A stretch of DNA of 64,000 nt from Brasenia schreberi (taxonomy: Eukaryota; Streptophyta; Magnoliopsida; Nymphaeales; Cabombaceae): assembly GCA_036023115.1 (NCBI GenBank), contig JAYKKT010000061.1:10931501-10995500 (forward strand), written 5' to 3'. The notes below the pieces were generated by a model that searched no databases, was not told the DNA's origin, and worked only from the letters and a program-made list of their open reading frames with translations. Positions within the stretch are counted from its first letter, which is position 1; every line of letters starts with the position of its first letter. Below, piece after piece: positions 59,501 to 64,000 of the stretch. Position numbers and translations under genes: made by a program.

Positions 59501-60527
59501 GAGAGTTTTTGAGATAAATCCTGAACATCCAATCATCAAGGATTTGAATGTAAGCCGTCAAACTCTGCTATATTTTTATTTATCATGCGACCTAGTTTGA
59601 TTTAGAAGCAAATTGGGAGTAACACCAATAGATGATAAAATGAGAGAAAATTGTTTAAGATGGTTGGAGAGTTTTTGAGATAAATCCTGAACATCCAATC
59701 ATGAGGTATTTGAATGTAAGCCGTCAAAACTCTGCTATTTTTATTTGTCATGTGACCTAGTTTGATTTAGAAACAAATTGGGAGTAACATCAATAGAGGA
59801 TAAAATGAGAATTATTTAAGATGTTTCGACATCTAGAAAGACGACTCAAGGATGCTCCCGTAAGAAGACATGAAAAAGTAGATTGTGAAAATGTTAAAAG
59901 AAGAGGACGACCACAAAAGTGTTGGAAAGAAATAATAAGGAATGATTTAGTTTATATTGAGTTAACTGAGCATGACACATGATAGTCTCTATGGAAATAG
60001 AGAATCCAGGTAGCCAGCCGACCCGCTTAGTTGTTGTTGTATGTGACTAGTTTGATATTTGAAACATGAAATATTTCCTTTCCTTATCTTTGGGTGCTGC
60101 AGGTTGCGTGTCGAAGCTCCCCGGATAACCCCGATGCACATAGAGCAATTGACCTTTTGTATGACACCGCACTGATGTCGAGTGGCTTCACAGTGAGTCA
60201 CCTTGTTTTCTTGGTGGATCGTATAGCTCGTGTTTATATTTTTGCTTTTGTTTTTTTGAGAAAGAGGATGCTGGTTCATTGTTAGCTTTTGCCTTCGTTT
60301 CTCTGATGTATGGGGGTTGGTGTTGTGACTGTCATTTGCAGCCGGAGAACCCATCCGAGCTAGGCTCGAAGATCTACGAGATGATGAGCACAGCATTTTC
60401 GGGGAAATGGTCGGCTTCGAGTGCTGAGGTTCAGCAGCCATTTGATCCTTCTCATAGCTTAGAGAGCCCAGACACTGTTGAGGCGGAGGTTGTGGAGCCA
60501 GTGAGTGGTGGTGGTGGACAGAAATGA
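53560..60527 (+). CDS. HSP90-6: Mitochondrial-type HSP90 (HSP90-6/TRAP1-like), 5' exon missing
   Basis: Nineteen exons read: 53,560-53,790; 53,980-54,053; 54,866-54,991; 55,096-55,189; 55,304-55,384; 56,220-56,363; 56,459-56,572; 56,849-56,908; 57,000-57,074; 57,242-57,346; 57,444-57,584; 57,664-57,756; 57,858-57,935; 58,066-58,320; 58,777-58,879; 58,961-59,135; 59,444-59,549; 60,103-60,192; 60,342-60,527. All are GT-AG, in frame, 776 aa plus stop. The GHKL ATPase domain shows [35 protein letters not shown] and [13 protein letters not shown]. Middle-domain blocks include [11 protein letters not shown] and [11 protein letters not shown]. The C-terminal domain lacks the cytosolic MEEVD end, finishing GGGGQK. 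The Arg/Ser-rich first part resembles a transit peptide end, which fits mitochondrial targeting. ATP-dependent chaperone. A short first exon with the true ATG was not identified; an internal Met at 53,680 is a less likely start. Confidence 0.95.
54345..54720 (-). mobile_element. LINE 3' end in an HSP90 intron, antisense
   Basis: ACAACAACAACAACGAAGCC tail, then the antisense 3' UTR and RT C-terminus order as in copy 1 (GGCTACATTGATTC, TCTTCCTCTTCC, CAAACCATCCTTAATGATTT, GGTGCCACTGTCAATTTGTC). Within the intron 54,054-54,865. Confidence 0.85.
59501..59832 (+). repeat. 166-bp tandem duplication spanning the end of an HSP90 exon and a LINE piece
   Basis: Unit 1 starts at 59,501 in the exon (GAGAGTTTTTGAGATAAATC) and includes the donor at 59,550, intron sequence and about 80 bp of LINE. 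Unit 2 starts at 59,667 with the same exon text, the same donor-like site GTAAGCC at about 59,716, and then the LINE continuing onward. Differences are few (for example CATCAAGGAT versus CATGAGGTAT). Confidence 0.9.
59769..60040 (+). mobile_element. 5'-truncated LINE 3' end in the HSP90 intron, with target duplication
   Basis: Encodes decayed RNKLGV..KCWKEI..NDL and ends GCTTAGTTGTTGTTGT. Flanks ATGTGACCTAGTTTGATTT (59,750-59,768) and ATGTGACTAGTTTGATATTT (60,041-60,060) form an imperfect target duplication. A partial second copy of its first part lies at about 59,603-59,665 because of the tandem duplication. Confidence 0.88.
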
Positions 60528-61574
60528 GAAACCAACGAGGACGGTCTCGTTTTGCCCAAGTATTTATTTGTGTAGCGGTAGAGACGGTTTCCTTTGGGTA
60601 CATATGAAGGATTCCAATATGATGAAATTAGAGAAAATTTGCAAATATCTGCCAACTTTTGACCTTCAAGTCCCAAAGCTCTGACTGGTACACGACAACC
60701 GGTTCTCTTTCCCAGTCTGCCCAAACCCAGTTCGCCTTGTATAAAACGCTGTGTGTGTGTGTATTACGAGCACCGAGATTCATACATTGCGCACCCCAGC
60801 TGAGGAGTCGAGCTAGGGATGGCAATCCCTACGTGCCAACTTTGGCTGGGTCGGGTCTTTAGAGTTGAACGTGGGCCAACTTTGGCTTTATATATATATA
60901 TGCTTTTTCAATTTATGCAAGGTGGGGATACAGTAGGGCGGGTCGTATGGGACGCGGTGCAGGTTGGCTTGATCATCAAAGAGCTCCAATTCTCACTAAG
61001 CCCCAGGAGATGGTGTGGAAAGGGATTGAGTGGGGAAACCGCCCTCCCCCATTGCGCCTATTGGTGTAGTCCCATGTAAAGATTCTGGCTTCATCATGAA
61101 AGAGCTCCAATTCTCACTTTCGTAAGTGGGGGTTCATCAACAAGACTGGTGTTGGTTTAGTGCTGTGGTTGATGTAAGTGAAAAGCCAAAAGCTATTGTT
61201 TATTGAAATGAAACCCTAAGCTATTGTTTGTTGATCCAAGCTTCCGCTTCAGAAGCTACAAAGTCGAATAATCATTAACCTCAACCTTAATAAGCGCCTT
61301 CCCACATCAGGTGGGACTGGCTAGAGGGTGCAATATGAACACTTCATAGGAAGTTGCTGATCGGAATCTTGTCTAGATTTAACTTTTGAGGTATTGGGAT
61401 TAGAGCAGTAGTGCCCCAAAGATCTCACCTCTTGGCAAAAGATTTCACAAGCTTTATGTTGGTTGTTGACCATTTTAGTTGAACCTGGGATAGAGTCGTA
61501 TCAACCTTACTCAGTCCTAATCTCGGATAAAAGAGAAGGATCGTGTTAAAATTTTGTCATATTTATCTACAGCA

Positions 61575-61630
61575 ATCATGTAGTTCACCCCATCTAATAT
61601 AGAAGAAGGTTTAATTGTTGTTGTTGTTGG
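61575..61630 (+). mobile_element. Solo LINE 3' tail
   Basis: CACCCCATCTAATATAGAAG, AAGGTTTAATTGTTGTTGTT and TTG, matching the last ~55 bp of the LINE. Confidence 0.8.
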
Positions 61631-62099
61631 GGTAAGATTGACTATGTAAGTGTCGACGGCCATCACAAACAGTTGACTTCAGAGAATGATCTTCATGATA
61701 AATCCATTCTAACAGTTGCTGACCTCTGGTATTGGTAGAAAGAGGAAGAACACAAGAGGCTCAACACAATGGTGGGTGCTTGGTCTTCTTAACATAGGTG
61801 AAGGTTCAATTGCCTGATCTAGGAGGCGAGGGTCTAATCAACTCCAACTTGCTTATCAGGAGAAAAGAAGTTCCTCACGAGGAATAACATGCTGTTTGGC
61901 CAACGAAAAGGTTATCTTGTTAAAACTACTAATTTTTCTCGTGGATGTGGTTCATCATTGCCTATATTGAGGCTATAAAAAGATGTCCGTTGCTTTAGTT
62001 AGCTGAAGGACTCCATAAATTTTTGTCACCCTTTGACAAGGGTGTGGCCTTTTATGTACTGATGGACCAAATGCAGAAAATTATGAAGTTAAGTATGCC

Positions 62100-62305
62100 A
62101 ACAACAATAACTACAACTAAGCTTTTTCCTATACTAGATGGGGTCGGTTACATGGATTCTTTGTTTCCATAAAGCCCTATCATAATTTGTAGAATTCACG
62201 GTAAATAAATTCGACAAAATTTTACGTTGGCTGTCAGAAGCCTAACATAACCCTTCTCCTTTATCCGGGCTTGGGACCAACCATGGAAGGGTGATCCCTG
62301 ACATG
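62100..62305 (-). mobile_element. Short composite element joining LINE 5' and 3' termini (internally deleted derivative)
   Basis: On the minus strand the first ~120 bp match the LINE 5' end (AACTCCACCCATGTCAGGGA, CCCAAGCCCGGATAAAGGAG, GTTAGGCTTCTGACAGCC). After a short AT-rich link the rest matches the 3' end (GATAGGGCTTTATGGAAACA, ATGTAACCGACCCCATCTAG, CTTAGTTGTAGTTATTGTTG). The whole coding region is missing. Flanks AGTTAAGTATGCC and AGTAAAGCATGCT may be an eroded target duplication. Confidence 0.8.
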
Positions 62306-62561
62306 GGTGGAGTTACAAAGTAAAGCATGCTAAGGTGAGAATATTACTAGAATATTAGTGGGACAGATGACCATCTCTTAGGAAATCCTCGTGTTTTCCC
62401 CTTTTAACCAATCCCAATTAACATGAAATGGCGCTGAGTTAAAGTAAAGTTGAGTATGTTCAACGAATATCATCGACTAGAAAATTCACTCACCCAAGAG
62501 TTAGTCTGCTTGTTTAAGAAAAGGGCTAAATATTGGTTTATGCTTTCAGTTCTTCACAAAA

Positions 62562-62645
62562 CTACATGCACCCTCTGGGAGTCGAACTCCCCACCAGCAG
62601 CAACGGCTAGAGCACCTTGTCATTGAGCTAACATTCTCTGTGTTG
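62562..62645 (-). mobile_element. tRNA-derived SINE (family A), partial
   Basis: Minus strand: GTTAGCTCAATGACAAGG (A box) and GGGGAGTTCGACTCCCAGAG (B box). The 3' part is lost. Confidence 0.65.
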
Positions 62646-63182
62646 TGGATGACGCCCTTTGGAGATCACAGGCTTTAGAAAACCATGGAGTCAAAACTGT
62701 CAGTTGCTTATTTAGATAGTTCTCAAAGAACTTTACTCAACTGATTGTACTTTCCAATTTCTTTGTCTTAGAACGAACACTTTCAGTTCCACTCTTCTTT
62801 TGCTAACCGGTATGTTCAGTTTCTTGTTAGGCAAGTCTCTTTCACCTTCGGTGGACTTGACTAGAGGGGTGCAACACGAGGACTTCATATACTATTATTA
62901 CCAAAAAAATTAGTTTAAGAATTCCGACGAGATTAGATTAAGTGTCTTAGTTGAAGAAAAATCAAATGATTTAATAAAAGACCTCACAATATTTTAGCTT
63001 TTGGCTACCAAATACAACTCTCCTCTATCCGGACTCAAACTTTAGAAAACTAAAAGGTATAGGAAGTTCGGGAGGCAAGTCCTTTGGAGCTGCTGGTGTA
63101 AAACTTTCGAGCTCAGACCTTTCTCTTAGGACCTATACTGGGCATTGGCCTAAGCCTCTCCACTACATTAAGACCCATTATG

Positions 63183-63309
63183 CTAGCACCAAGAGTGTTA
63201 GCTCAACAGCAGGGTGCTCTAACGCTGTTGCTGCCGGTAGGGAGTTTGACTCTCAGAGGCTGCATGTGTGGGTGTCAGGCTTCGGCCTCGTCTTCTAACA
63301 AAAAAAAAC
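63183..63309 (+). mobile_element. tRNA-derived SINE (family A), best-preserved plus-strand copy
   Basis: GTGTTAGCTCAACAGCAGGG (A box), GGGAGTTTGACTCTCAGAGG (B box), GTGTGGGTGTCAGGCTTCGG, CCTCGTCTTCTAAC and an A run. Confidence 0.8.
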
Positions 63310-64000
63310 ATTATACCAATGCATACATGAAAATTAGGCAACACTTTGCTAAACATATTTTTGAACGAAATACCTAATGTGTCTGAAATTAAACAATAGT
63401 ATCCATTAGGAAATACTACCTCCACTTATTTATGTGTGTATGTGTGTTTCTTTTTAATTTGAACTATCTTATTTTATATCCAGTCTTTAATCTTTATTTG
63501 AAGTTGTCATTCCCCTTATTGAAACACTAATGCCTCGGTTGCATACATACTTAATACACACAAATATGTATATAATGCACGCATCGATTCATGTTCTAAC
63601 CTTCTTAAAGATTTTAATCATTCAATCTTAGCTTTAAGTCAAAAAGTAAATAATACCGGATGCATTATTGCATAAGCAAAAAGTATAAAGGTATTTTTTT
63701 AAAATTTGAATTTCAATCTTCGATATTCTTGAGAATGTTTAAGTATGGATTGAATGACCATATGGACTATGCTCTCCATATATATATACATACACATATA
63801 TAATATGCTCATTCTGCTCAATCCAATACATACTTAAATATATTCAAACATCTTTACTGTTAGATCGACGCAATGAACAGTGGAGATGTGAACTTAAAAA
63901 GGAGATTGTACCATTGTGCATTAAATGGAAATATGAAAAATATAATAATACAAATTGTTTTTTAGATTTAAATCTCTATTATTGATAAGATGGTGAAAAT

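Larger units (their letters stand above)
60528..64000. other. 3' flank of HSP90 and repeat-rich intergenic region
   Basis: No gene is supportable. After the HSP90 3' UTR there is a short (GT)n at 60,752, LINE tails, a composite LINE-derived element, two SINEs and, beyond 63,430, AT-rich DNA with imperfect palindromes (GTTTAAGTATG at 63,740 against CATACTTAAAT at 63,828). Confidence 0.6.

Overview
This is about 64 kb of plant nuclear DNA. The evidence is six multi-exon or long single-exon genes of recognisable plant families, GT-AG introns, and AT-rich intergenic DNA full of microsatellites, retroposons and other repeats. The species cannot be named from the sequence. The base composition and gene style suggest a non-grass angiosperm. 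Nothing prokaryotic, organellar-genomic or viral dominates the window.

Genes in order: (1) 6,262-8,280 (+), a single-exon RRM protein resembling plant CFIm68/59 (CPSF6-like) 3'-end processing factors. (2) 22,838-15,736 (-), an OBERON-type PHD-finger protein, two exons, 586 aa. (3) 29,620-33,245 (+), an FCP1/NLI-like HAD protein, six exons, 274 aa, with an atypical catalytic motif. (4) 37,554-36,094 (-), an ES2/DGCR14 splicing-factor homologue, 486 aa. (5) 40,711-51,341 (+), a FRIGIDA-like protein of 641 aa whose first intron is 8.6 kb. (6) 53,560-60,527 (+), a mitochondrial-type HSP90 (HSP90-6/TRAP1-like), 19 coding exons resolved, first exon not found. All splice junctions given were read by hand, and exon phases add up to an open frame in every reconstructed gene. 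From memory, HSP90.6, OBERON1 and the DGCR14 homologue are neighbours in Arabidopsis (At3g07770-At3g07790), so this looks like ancient conserved microsynteny.

The other main content is repeats. An RTE-like LINE with a (TTG)n 3' tail is present at least twelve times: a near full-length copy with perfect 17-bp target duplications (1.74-4.97 kb), a long decayed copy inside the OBERON intron, a 3' part with an open RT reading frame inside the FRIGIDA-like intron, and many short 3' ends. One short element at 62.1 kb carries both LINE termini with the middle missing. A tRNA-derived SINE family of about 120 bp recurs on both strands. A 2.9-kb hAT-like element sits in the FRIGIDA-like intron, and an inverted repeat with arms of about 410-430 bp lies between the divergently transcribed ES2 and FRIGIDA-like genes.

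The most interesting local events are: a LINE insertion in the last-but-one HSP90 intron followed by a 166-bp tandem duplication that copied the end of the preceding exon and its splice donor; a truncated tRNA-Thr just upstream of HSP90; and a 23-residue tandem repeat in the FRIGIDA-like linker.
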